DNA of 63,909 bases. Source: Pseudobutyrivibrio xylanivorans DSM 14809 (GTDB lineage Bacteria > Bacillota > Clostridia > Lachnospirales > Lachnospiraceae). A program made the position numbers and the translations under genes. Below, piece after piece: positions 18,582 through 27,510 of the stretch; within the stretch, counting starts at the first letter, position 1, and each line of letters begins with the position of its first letter. The notes beneath the pieces are model-generated. The model saw nothing but the letters and a program-made list of their open reading frames with translations. It was not told the DNA's origin and searched no databases. The stretch lies in NCBI RefSeq assembly GCF_900141825.1, contig NZ_FQYQ01000018.1, positions 1 to 63,909 on the forward strand, in the 5' to 3' direction.

Positions 18582-19649
18582 ATGGTTTCTACAAAGTATG
18601 AGTTTATAGTAAATGATATAAAGAAACAGATTAATCTAGGGGCTTATTCTGTTAATGAGAAGATTCCCTCTGAGAATCAGCTGGCTCTAAAGTATGATGT
18701 GACTCGTCAGACGGTGAGGCATGCACTATCGGTTCTTGTTAGTGAAGGATACCTTTATTCAAAACAGGGAAGTGGTACCTTTGTGGCACCGCAATTGAAA
18801 AAGCGTGGCAACAGTAAAAATATTGCTGTTGTTACAACTTATATGTCCGATTATATTTTTCCTAGGGTTATTCAAGGAATCAATAAAGTGCTGTCAGAAA
18901 GAGGATATAGTATTCTCTTGAAAACCACCAACAATTCCCGCAAGGGAGAGGCGTGGTGTATGGAGGAGCTTCTGTCAAAGAATATCGATGGAATGATTAT
19001 TGAGCCAAGCCAAAGCGCTATTAGCTGTCAACATCAGGTACTTTATGAACAGATGGATTCCATGGGAATTCCTTACGTATTTATACAGGGATGTTATGAG
19101 GCTATGCTGGACAGGCCACACGTTATGCTTGATGATGTAGAGGGCGGAAGGCTTATTACAGAACATTTGATAAAGCTGGGCCATAAGAATATTGCAGGAA
19201 TTTTTAAGGCTGATGATATGCAGGGAATATTTCGCCATAAGGGATATGTTAAGGCTCTCACCGAGGCAGGGATTCCTTACAATCCGGATTTAGTGGTTTG
19301 GTATCACACGAAGGATAGAACAATGCGCCCATTAGAGGGAATGATACATATTCTGGAGAGTGGTATCAGCTGTCATGCTGTGGTTTGCTATAATGATGAA
19401 ATTGCAGCAGATGTTATAAAGGGGCTGACTGGTATTGGTCGACAGGTGCCGCATGATATTTCAGTTACTGGTTTTGATAATTCTCTTCTTGCCAAAGGCA
19501 GGGGGATTACCACTGTATCTCATCCACAGGAGGATATGGGGCGTATGGCAGCTGAGACTTTGATTGGACTTATAGAAGGAAATGTAAGCAGAAAAGAGGC
19601 TCACATTTTGCTGACACCGGAGCTTGTGGAAAGAAAAAGTACTTTATAG
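18582..19649 (+). CDS. araR: AraR-type arabinose repressor (GntR HTH + LacI ligand domain)
   Basis: A 355-residue regulator. Residues 1-70 are a GntR winged helix (INLGAYSVNEKIPSENQLA, VTRQTVRHALSVLVSEGYLY, GSGTFVAP). The remainder is a LacI-like sugar-binding domain (NIAVVTTYMSDYIFPRVIQG, DVEGGRLITEHLI, ISVTGFDNSLLA). This order is that of Bacillus subtilis AraR, which is released from DNA by L-arabinose. The ATG at 18582 has AAGGGG upstream and matches the family start; an ATG at 18558 is the alternative. It precedes araA, and AraR-like half-sites lie between them. Confidence 0.9.
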   Translation: MVSTKYEFIVNDIKKQINLGAYSVNEKIPSENQLALKYDVTRQTVRHALSVLVSEGYLYSKQGSGTFVAPQLKKRGNSKNIAVVTTYMSDYIFPRVIQGINKVLSERGYSILLKTTNNSRKGEAWCMEELLSKNIDGMIIEPSQSAISCQHQVLYEQMDSMGIPYVFIQGCYEAMLDRPHVMLDDVEGGRLITEHLIKLGHKNIAGIFKADDMQGIFRHKGYVKALTEAGIPYNPDLVVWYHTKDRTMRPLEGMIHILESGISCHAVVCYNDEIAADVIKGLTGIGRQVPHDISVTGFDNSLLAKGRGITTVSHPQEDMGRMAAETLIGLIEGNVSRKEAHILLTPELVERKSTL

Positions 19650-19667
19650 GCTTCTCTTTGAGGCGTG

Positions 19668-19766
19668 CTTGTACACTTGAAAACTAACTTGTACACTGTT
19701 TATACTAATTGAATTTACTGAGAATGTGGATAAAGAGAATACAACTTGTAAGCAAAGGTGTACAAG
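19668..19766. promoter_or_regulatory. AraR-like operator half-sites
   Basis: The 9-mer CTTGTACAC occurs at 19668-19676 and 19688-19696, exactly 20 bases apart, and in inverted form GTGTACAAG at 19758-19766. The Bacillus AraR operator contains the half-site ACTTGTAC, so these are probably AraR sites controlling the arabinose operon. The third site lies inside the terminator hairpin described separately. Confidence 0.7.
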
Positions 19767-19780
19767 TTGTATTCTTTTTT
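19736..19780 (+). terminator. Terminator hairpin after araR
   Basis: A perfect 15-bp stem, AGAATACAACTTGTA (19736-19750) with TACAAGTTGTATTCT (19761-19775), a 10-base loop and a T run. The stem itself carries AraR-like ACTTGTA/TACAAGT halves, so it may combine terminator and operator functions. Confidence 0.8.
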
Positions 19781-19789
19781 GTAGAACAT

Positions 19790-19875
19790 ATATTAAGGAG
19801 GGACCCTTTAGGGAAGATGCCTTAATATCCAGAACTGCCCATTGCCTTTAGGCAATTTTTAATGGCAGTTCTTCC
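19790..19875 (+). ncRNA. Two-stem intergenic RNA element, copy A (upstream of araA)
   Basis: Stem P1 is ATATTAAGG (19790-19798) with CCTTAATAT (19820-19828), enclosing a loop with CCC-TTTA-GGG and GGGAAGAT. Stem P2 is AGAACTGCC (19831-19839) with GGCAGTTCT (19864-19872), enclosing ATTGCC-TTTA-GGCAAT. The same design recurs at 32507-32590 and, more divergent, at 29968-30049, with compensatory changes in P1 and in the inner hairpin. No known RNA family is recognised. It has no T tail here, so it is not an ordinary terminator. Confidence 0.7.
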
Positions 19876-19906
19876 ATCGGTATAATAAGTATTGGAGGAT
19901 AATTTT

Positions 19907-21406
19907 ATGAAAACACAGCTTAACTACAAGTTCTGGTTCTGCACAGGTTCGCAGGATCTCTACGGTGATGAGTGCTTATCACACGTAGCAGCACACTCAA
20001 AGGAAATCGTTGAGTGTCTTAACAAATCAGGAGTACTTCCATTTGAAGTAGTATGGAAGCCAACAATGATTACAAATGAGGTAATCAGACGTACATTTAA
20101 CGAGGCCAACAATGACCCAACATGTGCTGGTGTAATCACATGGATGCACACATTCTCTCCAGCAAAGTCTTGGATACTTGGTCATCAGGAGCTTAGAAAG
20201 CCACTTTGCCATCTTCACACACAGTACAATCGTGAGATTCCATACGAGACAATGGATATGGATTTCATGAATGAGAATCAGGCTGCTCACGGAGATAGAG
20301 AGTATGCTCATATCCTTTCAAGAATGGGCGTTGAGAGAAAGACAATAGTTGGATATTGGCAGGATGCAGAGGTACAGGAGAAGCTTGCATCTTGGATGCG
20401 TACAGCAATCGGTGTTGTAGAATCCAGCCATATTCGTGTTATGAGAATTGCTGACAACATGCGTAACGTTGCAGTTACAGAAGGTGATAAGGTAGAGGCT
20501 CAGCTTAAGTTTGGCTGGGAAGTAGATGCTTATCCAGTAAATGAAATCGCAGAGGCAGTTGCAGCAGTTTCTCAGTCAGATATAAATGCACTTGTAGATG
20601 AGTATTATGGTAAATACGATATTTGTCTCGAGGGACGTAATCCTGAGGAGTTCAGAAGACATGTAGCTGTTCAGGCTCAGATTGAGCTTGGCTTTGAGAG
20701 ATTCCTTGAGGAAAAGAACTATCAGGCAATCGTAACTCACTTCGGTGACCTTGGCGCATTACAGCAGCTTCCTGGTCTTGCTATACAGAGACTTATGGAG
20801 AAGGGCTATGGTTTCGGTGCAGAGGGTGACTGGAAAGTTGCAGCTATGGTTCGTCTTATGAAGATAATGACTACAGGCATGAAGGATGCTAAGGGTACTT
20901 CAATGCTTGAGGATTACACATACAATCTTGTAAAGGGCAAGGAAGGCATCATTCAGGCTCACATGCTTGAAATTTGCCCAACTATTTCAGACGGCCCAAT
21001 TCAGATCAAGTGCCAGCCACTTTCAATGGGAAATCGTGAGGATCCAGCACGTCTTGTATTCCAGTCAAAGGAAGGCAAGGGTATTGCTACATCACTTATC
21101 GATTTAGGAAATCGTTTCCGTCTCATCATTCAGGATGTTGATTGTAAGAAGGTTGAGAAGCCACTTCCAAAGCTTCCTACAGCTATCAACTTCTGGACAC
21201 CACAGCCAGATTTCTATACAGGCACAGAAGCATGGCTTCTTGCAGGTGGTGCACATCACACAGCATTTACATATGATCTTACTGCTGAGCAGATGGGAGA
21301 CTGGGCCGCAGCTATGGGAATTGAGGCAGTTTACATTGATGCTGATACAAAGATTCGTGACTTTAAGCGCGACCTTGCACTTGGAAGTCTCGTATATGGA
21401 AAGTAA
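19907..21406 (+). CDS. araA: L-arabinose isomerase
   Basis: A 499-residue manganese enzyme that converts L-arabinose to L-ribulose. The N terminus is FWFCTGSQDLYG, the hallmark of AraA. VITWMHTFSPAKSWI, HTQYNREIPYETMDMDFMN, the metal-ligand region THFGDLGALQQLPGLA, and EAWLLAGGAHHTAFTYDL near the end agree with the family, as does the length. The ATG at 19907 has TTGGAGGAT upstream; a TTG at 19892 lies in that RBS and is rejected. It is the first gene of araA-tal-kinase-araD. Confidence 0.97.
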   Translation: MKTQLNYKFWFCTGSQDLYGDECLSHVAAHSKEIVECLNKSGVLPFEVVWKPTMITNEVIRRTFNEANNDPTCAGVITWMHTFSPAKSWILGHQELRKPLCHLHTQYNREIPYETMDMDFMNENQAAHGDREYAHILSRMGVERKTIVGYWQDAEVQEKLASWMRTAIGVVESSHIRVMRIADNMRNVAVTEGDKVEAQLKFGWEVDAYPVNEIAEAVAAVSQSDINALVDEYYGKYDICLEGRNPEEFRRHVAVQAQIELGFERFLEEKNYQAIVTHFGDLGALQQLPGLAIQRLMEKGYGFGAEGDWKVAAMVRLMKIMTTGMKDAKGTSMLEDYTYNLVKGKEGIIQAHMLEICPTISDGPIQIKCQPLSMGNREDPARLVFQSKEGKGIATSLIDLGNRFRLIIQDVDCKKVEKPLPKLPTAINFWTPQPDFYTGTEAWLLAGGAHHTAFTYDLTAEQMGDWAAAMGIEAVYIDADTKIRDFKRDLALGSLVYGK

Positions 21407-21436
21407 AAATCTTGCCATTAGTTAGTCATTAATTTG

Positions 21437-21484
21437 ATTGTGGAGCTTTTAACGTAGTAATAGAATTACTAGCATAACCACAAT
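21437..21484 (+). repeat. Nested inverted repeats between araA and the transaldolase gene
   Basis: ATTGTGG (21437-21443) can pair with CCACAAT (21478-21484), enclosing a smaller hairpin AGTAAT-AGA-ATTACT. There is no T tract, so this looks like an RNA processing or stabilising stem inside the operon rather than a terminator. Confidence 0.45.
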
Positions 21485-21538
21485 TGATTAAAAATATGGC
21501 TCAAGTATTTGAGCAGGTAAAAAGAAGGAGAAAAAGAA

Positions 21539-22195
21539 ATGAAGTTATTCGTTGACACTGGAAAAATTGAGGACATTAAGAAGGCAAATGATCTTGGAGT
21601 AATCTGCGGAGTAACAACAAACCCATCACTTATCGCTAAAGAGGGTGGACGTGCTCAGGAAGATATCCTTAAGGAAATCGCTTCAATCGTTGATGGACCT
21701 ATCTCAGGAGAGGTTAAGGCTACTACAGTTGATGCTGAAGGTATGATTAAGGAGGGTCGTGAGATTGCTGCTATGCATCCAAACATGGTTGTAAAGATTC
21801 CTATGACAGCAGAAGGTCTTAAGGCAGTAAAGGTTCTTTCAGCTGAGGGCATCAAGACAAATGTTACACTTATCTTCTCAGCAAACCAGGCAATCCTTGC
21901 TGCAAATGCTGGAGCAACATATGTATCACCATTCCTTGGCAGACTTGATGACATTAACATGGCAGGTATTGATCTTATCCGTGATATCGCAGAGATCTTT
22001 GATATCTATGGATACGAGACAGAGATTATTGCTGCATCAGTTCGTAACCCAATTCACGTTACAGACTGCGCACTTGCAGGTGCTCACATTGCAACAGTAC
22101 CATACTCTGTAATCGAGACAATGATTAATCATCCACTTACAACTGCAGGTATTGAGAAGTTCCAGAAGGATTACATTGCAGTTTTCGGAGAGTAA
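21539..22195 (+). CDS. fsa: Transaldolase / fructose-6-phosphate aldolase family protein
   Basis: A 218-residue class I aldolase of the small transaldolase (TalC/FSA) family. [21 protein letters not shown], the Schiff-base lysine region [30 protein letters not shown] and AASVRNP are diagnostic. In this operon a transaldolase role in the non-oxidative pentose phosphate pathway makes sense, because arabinose enters as xylulose 5-phosphate. Aldolase versus transaldolase activity depends on one active-site residue that I cannot place with certainty. RBS AAGGAG. Confidence 0.92.
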   Translation: MKLFVDTGKIEDIKKANDLGVICGVTTNPSLIAKEGGRAQEDILKEIASIVDGPISGEVKATTVDAEGMIKEGREIAAMHPNMVVKIPMTAEGLKAVKVLSAEGIKTNVTLIFSANQAILAANAGATYVSPFLGRLDDINMAGIDLIRDIAEIFDIYGYETEIIAASVRNPIHVTDCALAGAHIATVPYSVIETMINHPLTTAGIEKFQKDYIAVFGE

Positions 22196-22223
22196 AAAAT
22201 TAAATTATTGGGGGAAATAATTT

Positions 22224-23819
22224 ATGAATATTAATGAGATTATCGCAGAGGGCAAGAAAACTGCTCTCGGTATTGAGTTCGGATCAACACGTATTAAGGC
22301 GGTTTTAGTTGACGAGGACAATAAGGTTCTTGCTCAGGGTGACCATGAGTGGGAGAACCACCTAGATAACGGCATCTGGACATATCCACTTGAAGAGGTA
22401 TGGGAAGGTGTTCAGGATTGCTATGCTAAGCTTAAAAAGGATGTTAGCGATAAGTATGATGTTAAGCTTAAAAAGCTGGGTGCAATCGGATTCTCAGCTA
22501 TGATGCATGGTTATCTTGCATTTGATAAAGATGATAATCTTTTAGTTCCATTTAGAACCTGGAGAAATACAATCACAGGCGAGGCTGCTACAGAGCTTTC
22601 TAGGGAGCTCAATTTCAACATGCCACAGCGCTGGAGCATTTCACACTACTATCAGTGTATTTTAAATAAGGAGCCACATGTACCAAATGTAGCTTATTTC
22701 ATGACACTTGCAGTGTACGTGCACTACAAGATGACAGGCCGCAAGGTGGCTGGTGTTGGCGAAGCATCAGGTATGTTCCCAATCGACTCAACAACATGCC
22801 AGTATGACAAGGCTATGCTTGAGAAGTTCAACAAGCTTGCTGCAGCACACGGTGTTAGCACAAAGGTTGAGGATCTTCTTCCAGAGGTTCTTGTAGCAGG
22901 TGATGATGCTGGTACTCTTACAGCAGAAGGTGCAAAGCTTCTTGATCCTACAGGAGAGCTTGAGCCAGGATGCCCACTTGCTCCACCAGAAGGTGATGCA
23001 GGTACAGGTATGGTTGCTACAAACGCTGTTTCTGTTGGTACAGGTAATGTATCAGCTGGTACATCAGTATTCTCTATGGTTGTATTGGAAAAGGCTCTTT
23101 CAAAGCCATACGAGGAAATCGATATGGTAACAACACCTACAGGTGAGGCAGTAGCTATGGTTCACTGCAACAACTGTACATCAGATCTTAACTCTTGGAT
23201 TGGTATCTTCAAGGAGTTCGCTGATGCATTTGGTGTAGATATTTCAATGAATGATATTTACGGTACTCTTTATCGCAAGGCTCTTACAGAGGATGCTAAC
23301 TGCGGCGGAGTATTATCATACAACTACTTCGGTGGCGAGCCAGTAGTTGGTGTGAACGAAGGCCGTCCAATGGTTGTTCGTCAGCCAGATGCTAAGTTTA
23401 CACTTGCAAACTTTATGCGTTCAAATCTTTATGGAGCTCTCGGTGTTCTTAAGATTGGTAATGACATTCTCTTAAAGCAGGAGAAGGTTAACATCAAATC
23501 TATTACAGGACATGGTGGATTCTTCAAGACAAAAGGCGTTGGACAGTCAGTACTTGCAGCAGCACTTAATGCACCTATCACTGTTATGGCAACAGCTGGT
23601 GAAGGTGGTGCCTGGGGTATGGCAGTACTTGCAAATTACTGCATCCGTGATGACAAATCACAGAAGCTTCAGAGCTACCTTGATGAGAAGGTATTCGCAG
23701 GACAGGAGTCTACTACAATGGAGCCAGATCCAGAGATGGTAAAGGGTTACGACGAGTGGATTGCAGAATATCGTAAAGGACTTAAAGCTGAGTCGGCAGC
23801 TGTAGAAAATTGGAGATAA
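22224..23819 (+). CDS. FGGY-family sugar kinase, probable L-ribulokinase
   Basis: A 531-residue FGGY carbohydrate kinase. The phosphate loop is [17 protein letters not shown], then [12 protein letters not shown], an adenine-binding [17 protein letters not shown] and [15 protein letters not shown]. It lies between the transaldolase and araD. The pathway needs a ribulokinase and no AraB-type gene is present, so it probably phosphorylates L-ribulose. A distinct clostridial ribulokinase (AraK of Clostridium acetobutylicum) is known to replace AraB. Xylulokinase activity is the alternative. Confidence 0.85.
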   Translation: MNINEIIAEGKKTALGIEFGSTRIKAVLVDEDNKVLAQGDHEWENHLDNGIWTYPLEEVWEGVQDCYAKLKKDVSDKYDVKLKKLGAIGFSAMMHGYLAFDKDDNLLVPFRTWRNTITGEAATELSRELNFNMPQRWSISHYYQCILNKEPHVPNVAYFMTLAVYVHYKMTGRKVAGVGEASGMFPIDSTTCQYDKAMLEKFNKLAAAHGVSTKVEDLLPEVLVAGDDAGTLTAEGAKLLDPTGELEPGCPLAPPEGDAGTGMVATNAVSVGTGNVSAGTSVFSMVVLEKALSKPYEEIDMVTTPTGEAVAMVHCNNCTSDLNSWIGIFKEFADAFGVDISMNDIYGTLYRKALTEDANCGGVLSYNYFGGEPVVGVNEGRPMVVRQPDAKFTLANFMRSNLYGALGVLKIGNDILLKQEKVNIKSITGHGGFFKTKGVGQSVLAAALNAPITVMATAGEGGAWGMAVLANYCIRDDKSQKLQSYLDEKVFAGQESTTMEPDPEMVKGYDEWIAEYRKGLKAESAAVENWR

Positions 23820-23823
23820 TGAT

Positions 23824-24519
23824 ATGTTAGAAGAACTTAAAAAACAGGTATACGAGGCTAACATGGAGCTTCCTAAGCGTGGCCTAGTTACATACACTTG
23901 GGGAAATGTTTCAGGTATCGACAGAGAATCTGGAATCTTTGCAATTAAGCCATCAGGCGTTGAGTACGAAGATTTAAAGCCAGAGGATATGGTTCTTGTA
24001 AATCTTGATGGTGAAGTTGTTGAGGGCAAATATAGACCAAGCTCTGATACAGCTACTCACTGCGAGTTATACAAGAAATACGAGAATATCGGTGGAGTTG
24101 TCCACACTCATTCTACTTATGCAGTAGCATGGGCACAGGCTGGCAGAGATATTCCACTTTATGGAACAACACATGCAGATTATTTCTGCGGAACAATTCC
24201 ATGCACAAGAAATCTTACAGAAAAGGAAATCGATGAGGCATACGAGGTAAACACTGGCAAGGTAATCATCGAGACCTTTGAGGACAGAGGAATTAATACA
24301 AAGTACGTGCCAGGAGTTATCTGCAAGAACCACGGCCCATTTACATGGGGCAAGGATGCAGACCAGGCCGTATACAACGCAGTTGTACTTGAAGAGGTTG
24401 CTAAGATGGCTCTCTTCACAGAGCAGGTTAATCCACAGGTTAAGCCAGCTCCAGATTGCATCCGCGACAAGCACTTCAACCGTAAGCACGGCGCAAATGC
24501 ATACTACGGACAGAATTAA
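23824..24519 (+). CDS. araD: L-ribulose-5-phosphate 4-epimerase
   Basis: A 231-residue zinc enzyme of the class II aldolase fold, converting L-ribulose 5-phosphate to D-xylulose 5-phosphate. [36 protein letters not shown], the zinc-ligand motif [16 protein letters not shown] and [13 protein letters not shown] match AraD closely. It starts four bases after the kinase stop and ends the operon before a strong terminator. Confidence 0.97.
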   Translation: MLEELKKQVYEANMELPKRGLVTYTWGNVSGIDRESGIFAIKPSGVEYEDLKPEDMVLVNLDGEVVEGKYRPSSDTATHCELYKKYENIGGVVHTHSTYAVAWAQAGRDIPLYGTTHADYFCGTIPCTRNLTEKEIDEAYEVNTGKVIIETFEDRGINTKYVPGVICKNHGPFTWGKDADQAVYNAVVLEEVAKMALFTEQVNPQVKPAPDCIRDKHFNRKHGANAYYGQN

Positions 24520-24600
24520 GACTTTTTTCTCATTTTATACTCAGTTTCTTCACAAATAGAAATACGTGAAGTTATATAATGGTACCACTAATAATAGATT

Positions 24601-24639
24601 AAGCCATTCGTTACCGAACGGGGTAGCGGGTGGCTTTTT
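24601..24639 (+). terminator. Rho-independent terminator of the arabinose operon
   Basis: A 15-bp stem with three wobbles, AAGCCATTCGTTACC (24601-24615) with GGTAGCGGGTGGCTT (24622-24636), a 6-base loop and a T run. Confidence 0.9.
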
Positions 24640-24699
24640 CGTATGTTGGCAATAAAAAGGAGATGGCTGATAAGCCACCTCCTGTAACTTCATTAAGAT

Positions 24700-25416
24700 T
24701 TATTTCTGTGAAAAATAGCTATCGATACCAGCTACAATTCCTTCGGCGATTTTTTGCTGATAATCTTCCTCTGCAAGCCTTTCATCATCCTGTTGATTAT
24801 TCAGGTTTCCAACATTTACAATTGCATTTGGAACTGTGCACCAGTTGATTCCCATTAATTTATCTGATTCGAGAACTTTATAGCTTTCAGCACCAGTTTT
24901 GTCTGCAAGACTGCCAAGTAAAGTATCCGCAAGCAAACGGCTGTTACTATAGTTTGTTAAGCTATAAGGATTATCTTTAGTCTGGCAAATAACGGTAATT
25001 CCTTTTGAAGCATCATTAGGGTTACTTGCATGGATGCTGATATAAAGGTCTGCCTTAAGAGTATTTGCAATCATGGCTCTGTCTGAATTAGACATATCCA
25101 CATCATTAGATTTGCGTGTAAGCTCGACTTTGTAGTTGTCACCAAGCAGCTCATTGACCTTTAAAGCTATTTGCAAATTAACGTCATACTCTTTGTTTCC
25201 AGTAGTAACACCTGTTGCACCAACCATATCTTCGGAAACTCGCTTCCAGGCCCCTGGTCCGATTGATTCCTTTTGATTATTTTCAATAGCCTGACACCCG
25301 GGGTCAATTACGATAATGCGCTGTTTGGCCTGTGCAGTGATGGCGGACAGACTAAATGCCACAAAGAGGAGAATTACCAGAGCTATTGAGTTAATTTTCT
25401 TGAGATTTTTAATCAT
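24700..25416 (-). CDS. Amidase_3-like secreted protein lacking key catalytic residues
   Basis: A 238-residue protein with an N-terminal signal peptide or anchor (INSIALVILLFVAFSLSAITAQA) and an N-acetylmuramoyl-L-alanine amidase (Amidase_3) fold. In active members the first zinc ligand is His in the DPGH motif; here it is Cys41 (IVIDPGCQ). The catalytic Glu in the late V-E-M-G motif is Asn201 here (AIVNVGN). The Glu in NKEYDVNLQ and the His in SIHASN are retained. It may bind muropeptide or zinc without hydrolysis. The ATG at 25416 has AAGGGAG upstream; the longer frame to 25449 lacks this support. Confidence 0.82.
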   Translation of the reverse strand: MIKNLKKINSIALVILLFVAFSLSAITAQAKQRIIVIDPGCQAIENNQKESIGPGAWKRVSEDMVGATGVTTGNKEYDVNLQIALKVNELLGDNYKVELTRKSNDVDMSNSDRAMIANTLKADLYISIHASNPNDASKGITVICQTKDNPYSLTNYSNSRLLADTLLGSLADKTGAESYKVLESDKLMGINWCTVPNAIVNVGNLNNQQDDERLAEEDYQQKIAEGIVAGIDSYFSQK

Positions 25417-25547
25417 GGAAAACACTCCCTTTCTACATAAATCTATCACCTAAGTGTATTATCGGTCTTTTATGTGAAAAATGTATGTCATTTTGGAAGT
25501 TTTTTACATATTATTCATATTAAACGTTTAAGTTTTTAGTTGCTTTT

Positions 25548-26702
25548 TCACAAATAATAGTTTTGGAAGCCCATATTAATTAATCGATTGGTTTCGTAGT
25601 ATCTCATCGAGACTGTGCTACCATCAAACATTGTTCGATTTTTGGCCCCTAAGACAACGGAAATAACAGATTTTTCATTTTGTTTTGCTACGCACACAAG
25701 ACATTGACCAGCTCTGTTTGCAGTTCCAGTTTTTCCTCCTATTACATATGGATTGTAATATCCGCTTGCGGGATTGATTAATGAATCTGTGTTTTCAAGA
25801 ACTCTGACAGTAGGGCAGAGATTAGTGGCTGGTAACACTGCTTTAGTAACATTGAAATACTTATTAAATAGAGGATGCTGAATTCCGTTGGCAGCAATTA
25901 AATACAGACTGTAAGCGTTGGTATACATTTTTTTATCTGGATAGCCTGATGGGTTAGTGAAATTTGTATCGACGCAGCCTAGCTGAGCAGCCCTTGCATT
26001 CATCATAGCCACAAAATTTGGAACAGAGCCAGCAACCAATTCAGCCAAAACATTACATGAGTGGCAATCTGAGCTGACCATCATGGCTGTCAGCAGCTGA
26101 TCTACGTTAAAAACTTCTCCCGTCTGGATACGAGGTGTGACATGGCTTGCATCACTAGGCATGCCTTTGATTGATTCGGCAGAAACCATTACAGGAGTTT
26201 CTAGTGCAATCTGTCCAGACTCAATGGCTTCAATGGTAAGCAGTGCGGTCATCATTTTTGTGGTGCTGGCTGGCTCTAATCTGTCAGTGGCTCCCTGAGA
26301 GTAGAGTGGTTTACCGTTGCTAAGGTTCATGACCAAAGCGGCTTTTGCATCCATTGATGTTAGCTTATAAGCTGTAGTATTTGGTTGCATGGAAAGTGCC
26401 TGTTGAGAAATATAAAAAGGTGTACCCCCTATATCTACTCGCCAATAGCCATTGCTGGTTAGTCCTGTTACAAGCACAGGATTATTGGCTGTCAATGTAG
26501 TTACATATGTAGATGGATCTGCGTCAGCAAACACTTCTGTACCGTTGCAGGACAAAAGTGTACCATTTGCCTCTGAAATAGAGTAAGATGCAGCTCTTGC
26601 ATATATTGAATTTCCGGGAATGAACCCCATCAATAGTGTGATAACAAACGCTGATAGAAGAAGATTTAAGACAATCCTCCTAGAATAAAAAGACTTATAC
26701 AT
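25548..26702 (-). CDS. D-alanyl-D-alanine carboxypeptidase (DacA/PBP5 family)
   Basis: A 384-residue serine peptidase that trims the terminal D-Ala from peptidoglycan stems. It has an N-terminal signal/anchor segment, then an SH3-like stretch (residues about 45-110). The penicillin-binding domain has ASTTKM (SxxK), SSDCHSCN (SxN) and KTGTANRAG (KTG). Residue order and spacing are those of low-mass PBPs. The RBS on the minus strand is GGGGAGGG with a 6-base spacer. It lies 131 bases upstream of the amidase-like gene on the same strand, so both may be one cell-wall unit. Confidence 0.92.
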   Translation of the reverse strand: MYKSFYSRRIVLNLLLSAFVITLLMGFIPGNSIYARAASYSISEANGTLLSCNGTEVFADADPSTYVTTLTANNPVLVTGLTSNGYWRVDIGGTPFYISQQALSMQPNTTAYKLTSMDAKAALVMNLSNGKPLYSQGATDRLEPASTTKMMTALLTIEAIESGQIALETPVMVSAESIKGMPSDASHVTPRIQTGEVFNVDQLLTAMMVSSDCHSCNVLAELVAGSVPNFVAMMNARAAQLGCVDTNFTNPSGYPDKKMYTNAYSLYLIAANGIQHPLFNKYFNVTKAVLPATNLCPTVRVLENTDSLINPASGYYNPYVIGGKTGTANRAGQCLVCVAKQNEKSVISVVLGAKNRTMFDGSTVSMRYYETNRLINMGFQNYYL

Positions 26703-26791
26703 TAATTACCCTCCCCAAATATAAATATACTATAATTATTTTAACAGATGTTGATATTAGACCTCAATCAATAATAATTTCAAAAAAGGTG

Positions 26792-26820
26792 TTGACAAAC
26801 AAAATTTAATTGCGTACAAT
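26792..26820 (+). promoter_or_regulatory. Promoter of the glutathione peroxidase gene
   Basis: TTGACA (26792-26797), a 17-base spacer and TACAAT (26815-26820) form a near-consensus housekeeping promoter. Confidence 0.85.
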
Positions 26821-26848
26821 TCAACTATAAAATCAATTGCACACAATT
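26808..26848. promoter_or_regulatory. Pair of MarR/OhrR-like operators on the peroxidase promoter
   Basis: AATTG-CGTA-CAATT (26808-26821) overlaps the -10 element. AATTG-CACA-CAATT (26835-26848) lies 27 bases further on, in the transcribed leader. Both are 14-bp palindromes with the same arms. Such sites suit a MarR-family thiol sensor. No MarR gene is in the window. Confidence 0.65.
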
Positions 26849-26893
26849 AATCTAAACGAAAAATATATTTTTAAAAGAATGGAGGATTACACA

Positions 26894-27436
26894 ATGGGAT
26901 TCTATGATTTATCAGTTGAGCAGACAAATGGCGAAATGCTTTCAATGAAAGAGTTTGAGGGCAAGGTTGTTATGGTGGTTAATACAGCTACAGGCTGTGG
27001 CTTCACACCTCACTACAAGGATATCGAGCGTATCTATGAGACCTATCATGATAAGGGTTTCGAGGTAGTTGATGTTCCTTGTAATCAGTTTGCAGGTCAG
27101 ACACCTGGAAATGATGAGGAGATTCACGAGTTCTGCCAGCTTAACTACAATACACAGTTCCCACAGATGAAGAAGACTGATGTTAATGGCGAGAATGCTA
27201 CTGAGTTATTCAAATATCTTAAGTCTCAGAAGGGCTTTGAGGGCTTCGGTAAGGGACCTGCAGCTCTTGCTATGGGAGTAATGCTTAAGAAGATTGATAA
27301 GGACTATAAGAACAACCCAGAAATCAAGTGGAACTTCACTAAATTCATCATCGATCGTCAGGGTAATGTTGTAGCACGTTTTGAGCCTACAGCAGACATG
27401 AAGAAGGTAGAGGAATGTGTAGCTTCTCTTATTTAA
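26894..27436 (+). CDS. Glutathione peroxidase family protein
   Basis: A 180-residue thioredoxin-fold peroxidase that reduces hydroperoxides. The peroxidatic residue is Cys in NTATGCGFTPHY (codon TGT, so not selenocysteine). VPCNQFAGQTPGNDEEI and KWNFTKFIIDRQG carry the conserved Gln, Trp and Asn of the catalytic tetrad. The ATG at 26894 has GGAGG upstream; the frame extends to 26837, but that stretch overlaps the operator. Bacterial members of this type often use thioredoxin. Confidence 0.93.
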   Translation: MGFYDLSVEQTNGEMLSMKEFEGKVVMVVNTATGCGFTPHYKDIERIYETYHDKGFEVVDVPCNQFAGQTPGNDEEIHEFCQLNYNTQFPQMKKTDVNGENATELFKYLKSQKGFEGFGKGPAALAMGVMLKKIDKDYKNNPEIKWNFTKFIIDRQGNVVARFEPTADMKKVEECVASLI

Positions 27437-27510
27437 TATAGGGGTGGTCATTTAAGGGCAAAATCGTTACAATTAATTCGTTGGGGATTATGACGAAATG
27501 GAGAATTGTA

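Noticed and set aside
21655-21960. Antisense ORF over the transaldolase
   Set aside because: It is the reverse reading of a conserved gene and has no independent support.
25417-25547. Small gene between the amidase-like gene and the carboxypeptidase
   Set aside because: No start with an RBS and no frame of useful length was found; it is AT-rich spacer.
26894-27436. Selenoprotein glutathione peroxidase
   Set aside because: The active-site codon is TGT (Cys), not TGA, so no selenocysteine insertion is needed.
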